Source: Limnobacter litoralis (GTDB taxonomy: Bacteria > Pseudomonadota > Gammaproteobacteria > Burkholderiales > Burkholderiaceae_B). From it: DNA of 64,000 bases. The notes beneath the pieces were generated by a model. It ran no database searches. It was given only the letters and a program-made list of their open reading frames with translations, and had not been told where the DNA came from. The stretch spans positions 310,001-374,000 of the forward strand of contig NZ_BSOJ01000006.1 in the NCBI RefSeq assembly GCF_030160455.1, written 5' to 3'. Position numbers and translations under genes: made by a program. Below are positions 16,301 to 23,304 of the stretch, one piece after another (position 1 is the first letter of the stretch; each line of letters starts with the position of its first letter).

Positions 16301-16485
16301 GAATTCCTGAACGTGTGGTGGCTTCAATCCGCAGTGACATGGCCTACATGGACAAGCTTTCTCTTCAGGAATTGCCAGAGGGTGGAATGGGCTTGACATT
16401 CATCCGGATGTCCTCAAGGCGATTTGCCTACACACCAGCCCACCACGACGGCGCTGAGTACAACCAGTTGGCGCTGTTTATTTAA
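13303..16485 (+). CDS. REC-PP2C-REC-PP2C-HATPase partner-switch regulator
   Basis: 1060 residues from a GTG start with AAGG upstream. Domains: REC1 (about 12-130), PP2C/SpoIIE-like 1 (about 165-412), REC2 (about 460-578), PP2C-like 2 (about 605-868), RsbW-like HATPase (about 915-1060). REC1 has the acidic pair Asp19/20 and Lys115 but Asn63 at the phospho-acceptor position. PP2C1 keeps GD (193), DVSGHG (211-216), YSDG (343-346) and EDD (401-403). REC2 is canonical: Asp466/467, Asp510 in LTDWDMPG, Lys562. PP2C2 reads GK at GD and SLQGDG at DVSGHG, so metal ligands are lost. The HATPase has an N-box (EAMTNVMNH, 961-969), DTG (996-998) and GGMG. It probably both phosphorylates and dephosphorylates the adjacent STAS protein. 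Confidence 0.9.
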   Translation: MQSSPAPRDLTKPTVLVVDDSLVDRTLYVNMVEKWGYPVEVASDGEQAIEIIRSKRIQLVLANWQIPGMMGTDLCIRLRKLGLSHYTYIILMSAQNAEEFLIKALDAGADDVLSKPVDNNELEARLQSAVRRIGLQASLAQQNNRLVQAYDLIAQDLRTVSKLQRSYLPDAICETPELDYRWLSIPSQYVSGDHLSVFALGGGKFGFYVLDVSGHGIPAAVKSMQLVQMFSDQSASSLVYDPPLSSIGGRSVARPRDVVARLNRLFQQTDSDLSYFTLIYGVFDAPLRHVTLCQAGHPNPLLLRADGSVTAIGNGGYPVGLFDVDEYEDIELDLGPHDALMLYSDGVTEVLNASGEPFGEDRLLSFLQKELASGNTPALIDHLQDAVQQWGGRAVLDRGFEDDVSILMLTPEKGVINPSCENLDALCEEEPASDPVFRSQAWQVMDEQALQADEQSQLEPSIVIVDDSRSFLRIFEAMLSSWGYRVHPAKSGDEAVRLIEEVQPDFVLTDWDMPGMSGIELCEQVRSSQQSNYIYIIMITGFASREELLRSLRVGADDFLTKPVNPSELKVRLKTALRISSLHKDLERKHLELSDLYRSLQRDMREVSRIQRSLLPKGRTSSWPITTQTLYRPRRYVCGKQMGTLQTQANELGFFMLSLQGDGTSTALQAMALARWFSMARATQVLFPVEEFSSKFRRYLAEPHAVWDQVSELSPTIDRELLEFDLLYGLINLDQGTLLVAGVGHWSLLLAEPGRPPVLLKTVDQAEAGKKPMAILYRDVIRPGSRVFALPDSSLQSMGLGSESKWMELVLDKQQDGSILINDFSRLSALSMQSGSDLEPHIGIESEVSELPLSGQAGTDDIAIMGFQWREYFPVHRPALSDTEKQAILLEVDRLLELGEAAPDEPSEQALTAGRAKAWLSYEAVADTANIGQISTEVRNWVESHGCDDTLSYKVDLVLSEAMTNVMNHGFRNQYPAPIHLTLILFERGVAILLRDTGLRIPERVVASIRSDMAYMDKLSLQELPEGGMGLTFIRMSSRRFAYTPAHHDGAEYNQLALFI

Positions 16486-17371
16486 GGGTGGAGCTGCCGT
16501 CGGACGGCAATTGACCCGGTTCGTCCGTGGGCGCCAGCGGAGTAATCCAGTTGGCCACACTGATTGCTTGCGGGTCTGTGTCGTTTGCAGACATTTTGTC
16601 CAGCAGGTTAAGAATGCGCTCATCCACGAATTTGCTGGCTGACTTTTGCAAAGCGCGGGAAACCTCCGACTCAATGGCCGTCATGGCCAATGGCCTGATT
16701 TTCCAGATCAGCTGTGAAAGGCGAGGCAGCTCTTCCTGAGGGGGTAAACCATCGCCGTATCTGTCCAATTCCTTTACGAACAGTGACACCGCCTGATCAC
16801 AAAACACTTCAAGGTGTTCACGCAGCGACCCAATCAGATCGAGCAGATCTGCCAGAGGCACACCCGCTTTGGCCATTTCTGCACCGGCGTGCAGTATTTT
16901 CGGACTTGGTGCCCGGTATCTCAAACCGTCCGGTTCGAGCAGACCCAGATTGATGGCCTTGCTCAATGCGGTGCGGCTCAGGTTGGTGCCGAACAGACTT
17001 GCAAGGTGAACAGGGTTGTAGTTCTTGGGAACTTCGTCGGTCCAGGGGCTGGTGATGGCGTGGGTTAAACCGAGCAATTGGCGAAGGTCATAGCCCTTCT
17101 CGATGGCGTCCAGCATTTCCTGAATGTTGTTCAGGGTGTAGCCCTTGCCGAGCATGTGTCCAATCAGCCGTAGTCGGGAAAGATGGTCTTCGTGATAAAC
17201 ACCCACACGGCCGCGTTTTTCCGGCGGCGCAAGCAAGCCACGATCCTGGTAGGCCCGTACATTTCTGACGGTGGTGTTGGCCGATCGGGCCAACTCGTCA
17301 ATCGTGAATTCCCGAGCCTGATTGCCAGCAGGGTTTTTGGAAGGCGATTTTTTAAATCGAAATGAAACCAT
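16478..17371 (-). CDS. MerR-family transcriptional regulator
   Basis: 297 residues with an N-terminal winged helix (about 22-95): FTIDELARSANTTVRNVRAY, DRGLLAPP and GVYHEDHLSRL are typical MerR features. The remaining ~200 residues are mostly helical and match no effector domain I can name. No cysteine pattern suggests metal sensing. It converges on the REC-PP2C gene with an eight-base overlap of the coding ends and is divergent from pldA across about 60 bases. The target and ligand are unknown. Confidence 0.8.
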   Translation of the reverse strand: MVSFRFKKSPSKNPAGNQAREFTIDELARSANTTVRNVRAYQDRGLLAPPEKRGRVGVYHEDHLSRLRLIGHMLGKGYTLNNIQEMLDAIEKGYDLRQLLGLTHAITSPWTDEVPKNYNPVHLASLFGTNLSRTALSKAINLGLLEPDGLRYRAPSPKILHAGAEMAKAGVPLADLLDLIGSLREHLEVFCDQAVSLFVKELDRYGDGLPPQEELPRLSQLIWKIRPLAMTAIESEVSRALQKSASKFVDERILNLLDKMSANDTDPQAISVANWITPLAPTDEPGQLPSDGSSTLK

Positions 17372-17432
17372 GCGACTATTTTATCCAAGAGTCCGTGTAT
17401 CTTGCCAATGATAAGTTGAGGCAACAGTGATT

Positions 17433-18512
17433 ATGAAACGACGTCTGGTTTTTGGTTCAGTTTTCATTTTGTTCACCCACATTGGTCACGCGCAAGACGC
17501 CTACTACACCAAGCTCGACGCGCAGGCCATTCGTTCCTGCCTGTTCATTGAAGACGATCAATTGAGACTTCGCTGCTTCGACGACGCCACTGGCCGCAGC
17601 GAGGTTTCCAAAAACGGTGCTCCACCCCAGGTGGTCGAAAAGCTGGGTCAGGGCTTGCTGCTTTACAAAAAAGCCAGCGACACCACGTTGTCCTGGTTTG
17701 ACCGTCGCTGGGAACTGGCACCTGAATCCAAACGTGGCACCTTCAGCATCAGCCCATACAAGCCAGTGTACCTTCTGCCTCTGTTTCACAACAGCAAACC
17801 GAACAATCTGCCCAGCAGTCCCAACCCGGCAAACGTCGTAACCAGCTCCCAGGATCTTGATCAAAACGAGGCCAAGTTTCAGCTCAGTCTGAAAACCAAG
17901 GTGTGGGAAAACATGTTTGGCGACAATGGCGACCTGTGGTTTGCTTACACGCAGTCCAGTCGCTGGCAGGTCTACAACGCAGGCCAGTCAAGGCCTTTCC
18001 GTGAAACAAATTACGAGCCAGAAATGATTTTCACCTGGCGTGCCAGCTGGAACGATTTTGCCGAGAAAACCGGCTGGAATCCTCGCCTGTTGGGCTTGAG
18101 CCTGAATCACCAATCCAATGGAAGAGCCAATCCACTGTCTCGTTCCTGGAACCGAGTCATCGGCATGATCGGCATGGAACGGGAAAACACCATGGTGCTG
18201 TTCAGGCCGTGGGTCCGTATTCCTGAAAAGCCTGAGAATGACGACAACCCGGACATTGAGGATTACATGGGGCGTGCCGACATGCTCATCGTGCACAAAA
18301 CCCATGGCCATGAGTTGTCGTGGTTGTTGCGCCACAACTTGCGCGGCGGGGATGTGTCGCGCGGGGCTGTTCAATTTGACTGGGCATTTCCCATCAGCAG
18401 CAGCCTGAAAGGGCACATGCAGATCTTCTCCGGCTATGGTGAAAGCCTGATCGATTACAACCATCGGTCGGATTACTTTGGGCTGGGGCTATCTCTGGTT
18501 GACTGGTACTGA
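17433..18512 (+). CDS. pldA: Outer membrane phospholipase A (OMPLA)
   Basis: Outer-membrane beta-barrel enzyme that hydrolyses misplaced phospholipids in the outer leaflet. I take the ATG at 17433 because it begins a clean signal peptide (MKRRLVFGSV to GHAQ); a GTG two codons earlier has better spacing to GAGG. The catalytic motif NHQSNGR (His226, Ser228) and the SRSWNR segment (Asn240) match the His-Ser-Asn triad of E. coli PldA. A Cys-containing N-terminal extension (CLFIEDDQLRLRCFD) precedes the barrel. Length 359 residues, longer than E. coli (289). Confidence 0.9.
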   Translation: MKRRLVFGSVFILFTHIGHAQDAYYTKLDAQAIRSCLFIEDDQLRLRCFDDATGRSEVSKNGAPPQVVEKLGQGLLLYKKASDTTLSWFDRRWELAPESKRGTFSISPYKPVYLLPLFHNSKPNNLPSSPNPANVVTSSQDLDQNEAKFQLSLKTKVWENMFGDNGDLWFAYTQSSRWQVYNAGQSRPFRETNYEPEMIFTWRASWNDFAEKTGWNPRLLGLSLNHQSNGRANPLSRSWNRVIGMIGMERENTMVLFRPWVRIPEKPENDDNPDIEDYMGRADMLIVHKTHGHELSWLLRHNLRGGDVSRGAVQFDWAFPISSSLKGHMQIFSGYGESLIDYNHRSDYFGLGLSLVDWY

Positions 18513-18530
18513 GGCTGTGTTACCCTCAGT
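18508..18530 (+). terminator. Weak hairpin at the end of pldA
   Basis: ACTGAGG and CCTCAGT can pair across a nine-base loop; the stem includes the pldA stop codon. Only a loose T-rich stretch follows, so termination is uncertain. Confidence 0.25.
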
Positions 18531-18568
18531 GCCATTGTTTAACAACATTGTTACTTGAGAGTTCAGCC

Positions 18569-19429
18569 GTGATTGCCTCGTGCACCCTGTTCAAACGTCT
18601 TGCCGGCCTGTTGGGTCTGTTGTTGTTGGTCGGGGTGTCTCCCCATTCAAATGCAGCCACTCCAGTGGCCAAATCGGTGGGCTGGGTGGCCTACTCCAAG
18701 GGTGCTCAAATTTGGGTGCCGGGTGCCAAAAAATCAGTGCCCCTACCCACGCTGGCAACGCTCACATTCGGCAGTCAAATCAGCCTGAAAAAAGGCGACC
18801 AGCTCTCGGTCATTGTGTTTTCCAACAACACGCGGCGCGACTACACCGGCCCGGCCAGTCTGCGTGTGATCAAAGACACGGTGTCTTTGCGATCTGGTGC
18901 AGAACCCGAGGTGTTTCCGGTTGCCCCTGAGCAACTGAAAGTCATTCAACAATGGCTCAATTTGCATCCCAATGGACTGGGTGACATGCCAAAACCCACA
19001 GGCTTGGGCAAGCTCACCTTTGATGTGATCAAACCACTGGATGGCGCGCTTTTTCTGTCGCGCCAGCCTGAATTCCTGTTGACTGGCACGCTGCCACGAG
19101 ACGCCAAATTGCTGATTTACGACAAAGACAATCGCCGATTCTGGGTCGAACCCCTTGAAGACAAACACGTCACTTTTCCGCCCGCTGCCGAATTTCACTG
19201 GGGCGAAAACTACAGCTGGGAAATCCGCAATTTCACGGGTGGCTCGCTCTTGAAAGGTCGATTCAAAATTGCCACCGAGCAACAGGCCTACCAGCTCTAC
19301 AGCGCGAAGGTGCCCGTTTTGCCCGACACCCCCAAAATTGATCTGGTGTTGTACGCCCTTACCTTGCAAATGGCAGGCGCTTACCCTGAGGCGCAAGACG
19401 TTTGGGCCAGCCTGCACAATTTGCAGTAG
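18569..19429 (+). CDS. Exported protein of unknown function
   Basis: 286 residues from the GTG at 18569; a TTG seven codons upstream is possible but the signal peptide (LFKRLAGLLGLLLLVG to SNA) fits the GTG better. The first ~90 mature residues, predicted beta-rich (GWVAYSKGAQIWVPG, FGSQISLKKGDQLSV, YTGPASLRV), are reminiscent of FecR-like sandwich domains, but I am not confident of that. The last ~30 residues (IDLVLYALTLQMAGAYPEAQ) look like a TPR-type helix pair. It follows pldA closely and may be cotranscribed. Periplasmic location is inferred; no function can be assigned. Confidence 0.7.
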   Translation: MIASCTLFKRLAGLLGLLLLVGVSPHSNAATPVAKSVGWVAYSKGAQIWVPGAKKSVPLPTLATLTFGSQISLKKGDQLSVIVFSNNTRRDYTGPASLRVIKDTVSLRSGAEPEVFPVAPEQLKVIQQWLNLHPNGLGDMPKPTGLGKLTFDVIKPLDGALFLSRQPEFLLTGTLPRDAKLLIYDKDNRRFWVEPLEDKHVTFPPAAEFHWGENYSWEIRNFTGGSLLKGRFKIATEQQAYQLYSAKVPVLPDTPKIDLVLYALTLQMAGAYPEAQDVWASLHNLQ

Positions 19430-19435
19430 TCGACC

Positions 19436-21337
19436 TTACTGGCCTTCCAGGGTTTCCCATCGAGCGTATGCTTGCGTCAGTGCTTTTTCAATGTTGGCCA
19501 TTCGCGCATTCACATTTTGAATATTGGCCGGGTCTGAATTGTAAAAGTCGGGCTCGCTCATGGTCTTGACCAGCTCGGCCTGCTCATTTTCGAGTGACTC
19601 GATGAGCCCGGGCAGGCTTTCAAGTTCTCTGGTTTCTTTGTAACTCAGTTTTCTGGTTTTGGGCGCTGTGGCTGGTGCTGCTGGCGTTCCAGGTGTTGCG
19701 GCAGTCGCACGGGGCCGGCTGTCGGCCTTTTTCGCAGACCAGGGGTCCACTGTTCTCTGGCGCAGCCAGTCGTCGTAGCCCCCCACATAGTCCCCAACCC
19801 GGCCTTCGCCCTCAAACACCAGGCAGCGGGTCACGATCTGGTTCAGAAACTCACGGTCATGGCTAACAAGGATGACAGTGCCCGTGTAGTCGCACAACTT
19901 TTCTTCAAGCAGTTCCAGTGTCTCAATGTCCAAGTCGTTGGTGGGCTCATCCAGCACCAAAATATTGGAGGGTTGGGCAAACAGTTGCGCAAGCAGCAGG
20001 CGCGCCCGTTCCCCACCAGACAGACTGCGGACCGGTTGTCTGGCTCGGTCCGGGGTGAACAGGAAGTCCTGAAGATAGCCGATTACATGTTTGGATTGGC
20101 CCCCTTGCTGAATGAATTCCTTGCCGCCACCAATGATGTCCACTGCCGTGTCTTCTTCATTGAATTGGTTGCGCAACTGGTCGAAATAGGCGATTTCCAG
20201 TTTGGTGCCCAATTTGACCGAGCCTGAATCGGCCTTGATCTGCCCAAGCAATACCCGCAGGGCCGTGGTTTTGCCAATGCCGTTTGGTCCCAATACGCCA
20301 ATTTTTTCCCCGCGTAAAATCACGGCCGAAAAATCGTCCAGCACCACAAAGTCATCCAGCGTCAGGTTGACATGCTCAATCTCTGCAACCACCTTGCCGC
20401 TTCGGTCGGCTTCTTGCACCTGTACTTTGGCGCTACCCTGAAAGTTGCGTCGCCCGGCGTATTGCTTTCGCATTTCCAGAAGGGCACGCACGCGGCCCTC
20501 ATTGCGGGTGCGGCGTGCCTCAATGCCACGGCGTATCCAAACCTCTTCTTCGGCCAGGCGTTTGTCAAACAGTGCATTGGCTTTTTCTTCGGCGGCCAGA
20601 AATTCCGCCTTGCCTTTCAGGTAACCCTCGTAGCCTCCCGACCAGCTTTTCAGTGAGCCCCGGTCCAGATCACACACGCGTGTGGCCAGCCTGCGCATGA
20701 ATGCGCGGTCGTGGCTTACCAGAATGACCGCGCCCGGAAACTGGCGGATTTGTTCTTCCAGCAATTCAATGCTGGGAATGTCCAGATGGTTGGTCGGCTC
20801 GTCCAGCAGCAGTACATCGGGCTTGTTCACCAAGGCTTTGGCCAACATCACCTTGCGCTTCATGCCGCCTGAAAGGCTGGCGAATTGAAGATCCGCTTGC
20901 AGGTTCATGCGCGACAGCATCTGGTCCAGCTCGCTTTGCAGATGCCAGCCGTTGTGTTCACCCAGCAGGGTCTGCGCCTCATGCAAAGCCTGCATGTCTG
21001 CATCAGACAGACCATCCATCCGTTCTGCCAGCCTTTTTGCGGTGAGTACTGCCGAGCCGATCTCGCCGAGCCCTTGCGCCACCACATCTTCAATGGTCAA
21101 ATCCTGACCTTCAGGTACAGCCTGTTCAAGGCGTGCCAGTTTCAGGCCGTCTTGTTGAATGACTTGCCCGTCTTCCGGCTGAATTTCCCGGCTGATGATC
21201 CTGAACAGGGTGCTTTTTCCAGCGCCATTGCGTCCCACCAAAGCCACGCGTTCGCGTTCTTCCAGAGAGAATTCAACCTGGTCCAGTAACACGGTGGTGC
21301 CTATCCGGTAGGTCACCCCTTTCAATCCCAACAGCAT
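19436..21337 (-). CDS. uup: ABC-F family ATPase Uup
   Basis: 633 residues with two ABC ATPase domains and no membrane segments. Walker A motifs are GRNGAGKST (about residue 35) and GPNGIGKTT (about 350); the signature sequences are LSGGMKRK and LSGGERAR. The C-terminal ~80 residues form a coiled coil (YKETRELESLPGLIESLENE), which separates Uup from other ABC-F proteins. Uup acts on ribosomes or structured nucleic acids; in E. coli its loss raises precise transposon excision. It converges with the gene before it, six bases away, and lies twelve bases after the Nudix gene. Confidence 0.92.
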   Translation of the reverse strand: MLLGLKGVTYRIGTTVLLDQVEFSLEERERVALVGRNGAGKSTLFRIISREIQPEDGQVIQQDGLKLARLEQAVPEGQDLTIEDVVAQGLGEIGSAVLTAKRLAERMDGLSDADMQALHEAQTLLGEHNGWHLQSELDQMLSRMNLQADLQFASLSGGMKRKVMLAKALVNKPDVLLLDEPTNHLDIPSIELLEEQIRQFPGAVILVSHDRAFMRRLATRVCDLDRGSLKSWSGGYEGYLKGKAEFLAAEEKANALFDKRLAEEEVWIRRGIEARRTRNEGRVRALLEMRKQYAGRRNFQGSAKVQVQEADRSGKVVAEIEHVNLTLDDFVVLDDFSAVILRGEKIGVLGPNGIGKTTALRVLLGQIKADSGSVKLGTKLEIAYFDQLRNQFNEEDTAVDIIGGGKEFIQQGGQSKHVIGYLQDFLFTPDRARQPVRSLSGGERARLLLAQLFAQPSNILVLDEPTNDLDIETLELLEEKLCDYTGTVILVSHDREFLNQIVTRCLVFEGEGRVGDYVGGYDDWLRQRTVDPWSAKKADSRPRATAATPGTPAAPATAPKTRKLSYKETRELESLPGLIESLENEQAELVKTMSEPDFYNSDPANIQNVNARMANIEKALTQAYARWETLEGQ

Positions 21338-21349
21338 GAGTATCCTTTG

Positions 21350-22186
21350 TTAAACAGCATGGGCGCGGCGCATGGCGAGCGCGCAACACAGACCCGCATC
21401 CGGTGTAAAGCGGTTTTGGTTCACCGCTTGGGCGCAAGCCATCGGCGTCATCAGTTGAAAGCCGCAGACCTCCCCATCCTGATTGTGGGGGTGAACGCCC
21501 TCGCGCATTGTAGCGAAATACAGGTGGCATTGTTCCAGGTGCCAACCATTACCCTGGGCGCGGCTGACCTCAACGCCACCCAATGGCGTCAAGCAGGCCC
21601 CCCTCAGGTGTGTTGAGTCAAGCCCAGCCTCTTCAAACAGTTCACGCCAGGCTGCACCTTGAGGTGTTTCTCCCGATGAAACACCGCCTGCGCACAGATT
21701 GTCCAGCAGCCCGGGATGTTCCTTTTTGCTGTCTGCCCGAACGCCCACCCAGATCAGGCCTTCACCCGTTTCAACATGCAAATGCACAGCCTGGCTGCGC
21801 AAGCCAAACACCTTGAACAGTGCGCGTTCCAGTTCTCCGATTGCCACGCCATTTCGGTCAAAGAGGGTCTGGGTTTCGCCGCGCCAGTTGGGCACCCAAC
21901 CTTGATCTGCCAGCCAGCGGCCCAGGTCGGTCAAGGCACTGACCAGCGTATCCAGGGGCAGGTTCCAGTACAGCTCGCACCGTTGGGCATTCCATTGGCT
22001 GGTCCATGCGGTCGACTGTTGACGCACAATTTCACCCAGCTCACCATGCAAGCGACCCAGCAATTGACCGTTGATGAACAGATGATAGAAGCCGGCAGGT
22101 CGGGTTTGGGCCGCCTGGCTTAGGCGCGTTTTCAGCCCTTCAAAACCTGCAGGCAATCGATCTGCCCAGTTTTCAGATTGGTGCAT
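21350..22186 (-). CDS. Nudix hydrolase with DUF4743 N-terminal domain
   Basis: 278 residues. The N-terminal ~120 residues match the DUF4743 region found before Nudix domains in the thiamine-pyrophosphokinase-related group. The Nudix box is complete: GGVSSGE, then seven residues, then RELFEEAGL (about 167-189), which coordinates magnesium for pyrophosphate cleavage. Relatives hydrolyse oxidised thiamine diphosphates; the substrate here is inferred from that. The start codon overlaps the end of rodA, so it is probably the distal gene of the mre-mrd-rod transcript. Confidence 0.85.
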   Translation of the reverse strand: MHQSENWADRLPAGFEGLKTRLSQAAQTRPAGFYHLFINGQLLGRLHGELGEIVRQQSTAWTSQWNAQRCELYWNLPLDTLVSALTDLGRWLADQGWVPNWRGETQTLFDRNGVAIGELERALFKVFGLRSQAVHLHVETGEGLIWVGVRADSKKEHPGLLDNLCAGGVSSGETPQGAAWRELFEEAGLDSTHLRGACLTPLGGVEVSRAQGNGWHLEQCHLYFATMREGVHPHNQDGEVCGFQLMTPMACAQAVNQNRFTPDAGLCCALAMRRAHAV

Positions 22187-23304
22187 CAGGTTTGAACCAG
22201 CTTTTTCGTGTTCTGGATACTCATCAGGATACCTGCCCCCAAGCCCAGCGTCACCAAGGCGGTGCCTCCGTAGCTCATCAAGGGCAAAGGCACACCCACC
22301 ACCGGGAGGATGCCGCTAACCATCCCGATATTGACAAAAGCATAGGTGAAAAAGATCAAGGAAATACTGCCCGCCATCAATCTGGAAAACAGCGTCGGCG
22401 CATTGGCTGCAATCACCAATCCACGAATGATCAGGCAGGTGTACAGCACCAGAAGAACCACACAGCCCAACAATCCGAATTCTTCAGCCAGCACTGCAAA
22501 GATGAAGTCGGTGGTGCGTTCGGGAATGAATTCCAGATGGGTCTGGGTTCCTTTGAGAAACCCCTTGCCCGTCAACCCGCCAGAGCCCACTGCAATGGTC
22601 GACTGAATAATGTGAAAGCCTTTCCCCAAGGGGTCTTTGGACGGATCCAGCAGGGTTAAAACCCGCTCGCGTTGATAATCGTGCATCATCGACCACACCA
22701 AAGGCAGGCTGGCCAATGCGATCACCAGCATCCAGGCCAACACCCGCCATGAAATACCGGCAAAAAACATCACGAAAAACCCGGCTGCCAACACCAACAT
22801 GGCCGTGCCGAGGTCGGGTTGCCTCAAAATCAACACGCTAGGAATAATCAGCAACACAGCGGCGACCAGAAATTCTCGCCATCCTGAAATGTTCTCCCTT
22901 TGTTGGAAAAACCAGGCCAGCATCAATGGCATGGCAATTTTCATGATTTCCGAGGGCTGAAGGCGCACAAAACCAAGATTGAGCCAACGCCTTGCGCCTT
23001 TGGAAATGTCACCAAACAGCGCTACGCCGATCAGCAATATCACCCCCAGTGTGTAGAGGGGAACCGCAGCTTTCATCAGGGTTTGTGGCGGAATATTGGC
23101 CGCAGCCCACATCACCAGAAAGGCCACTGCGAAATTGCGCACCTGATCCAGAAACCGCCCTTCGTAATCGAATGCCGCGCTGTATTGGGTCACAAGGGCC
23201 AGCACCACAAGCGACAGCAAAATCATGCTGAGCACTGGGTCAAACACGGTAAACAGCTTCTTGAAGCGGGGCCACAGGGGCTCGCGACCCATGGTTTTGT
23301 TCAT
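22186..23304 (-). CDS. rodA: Rod-shape peptidoglycan glycosyltransferase RodA
   Basis: SEDS-family membrane enzyme (372 residues, about ten hydrophobic segments) that polymerises glycan strands in the elongasome together with PBP2. Recognisable SEDS features include GARRWLNLG with LQPSEIMKIAMP, QPDLGTAM, and the C-terminal GVPLPLMSYGGTALV. The ATG overlaps the PBP2 stop (ATGA), which fits the fixed RodA-PBP2 partnership. Confidence 0.96.
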   Translation of the reverse strand: MNKTMGREPLWPRFKKLFTVFDPVLSMILLSLVVLALVTQYSAAFDYEGRFLDQVRNFAVAFLVMWAAANIPPQTLMKAAVPLYTLGVILLIGVALFGDISKGARRWLNLGFVRLQPSEIMKIAMPLMLAWFFQQRENISGWREFLVAAVLLIIPSVLILRQPDLGTAMLVLAAGFFVMFFAGISWRVLAWMLVIALASLPLVWSMMHDYQRERVLTLLDPSKDPLGKGFHIIQSTIAVGSGGLTGKGFLKGTQTHLEFIPERTTDFIFAVLAEEFGLLGCVVLLVLYTCLIIRGLVIAANAPTLFSRLMAGSISLIFFTYAFVNIGMVSGILPVVGVPLPLMSYGGTALVTLGLGAGILMSIQNTKKLVQT

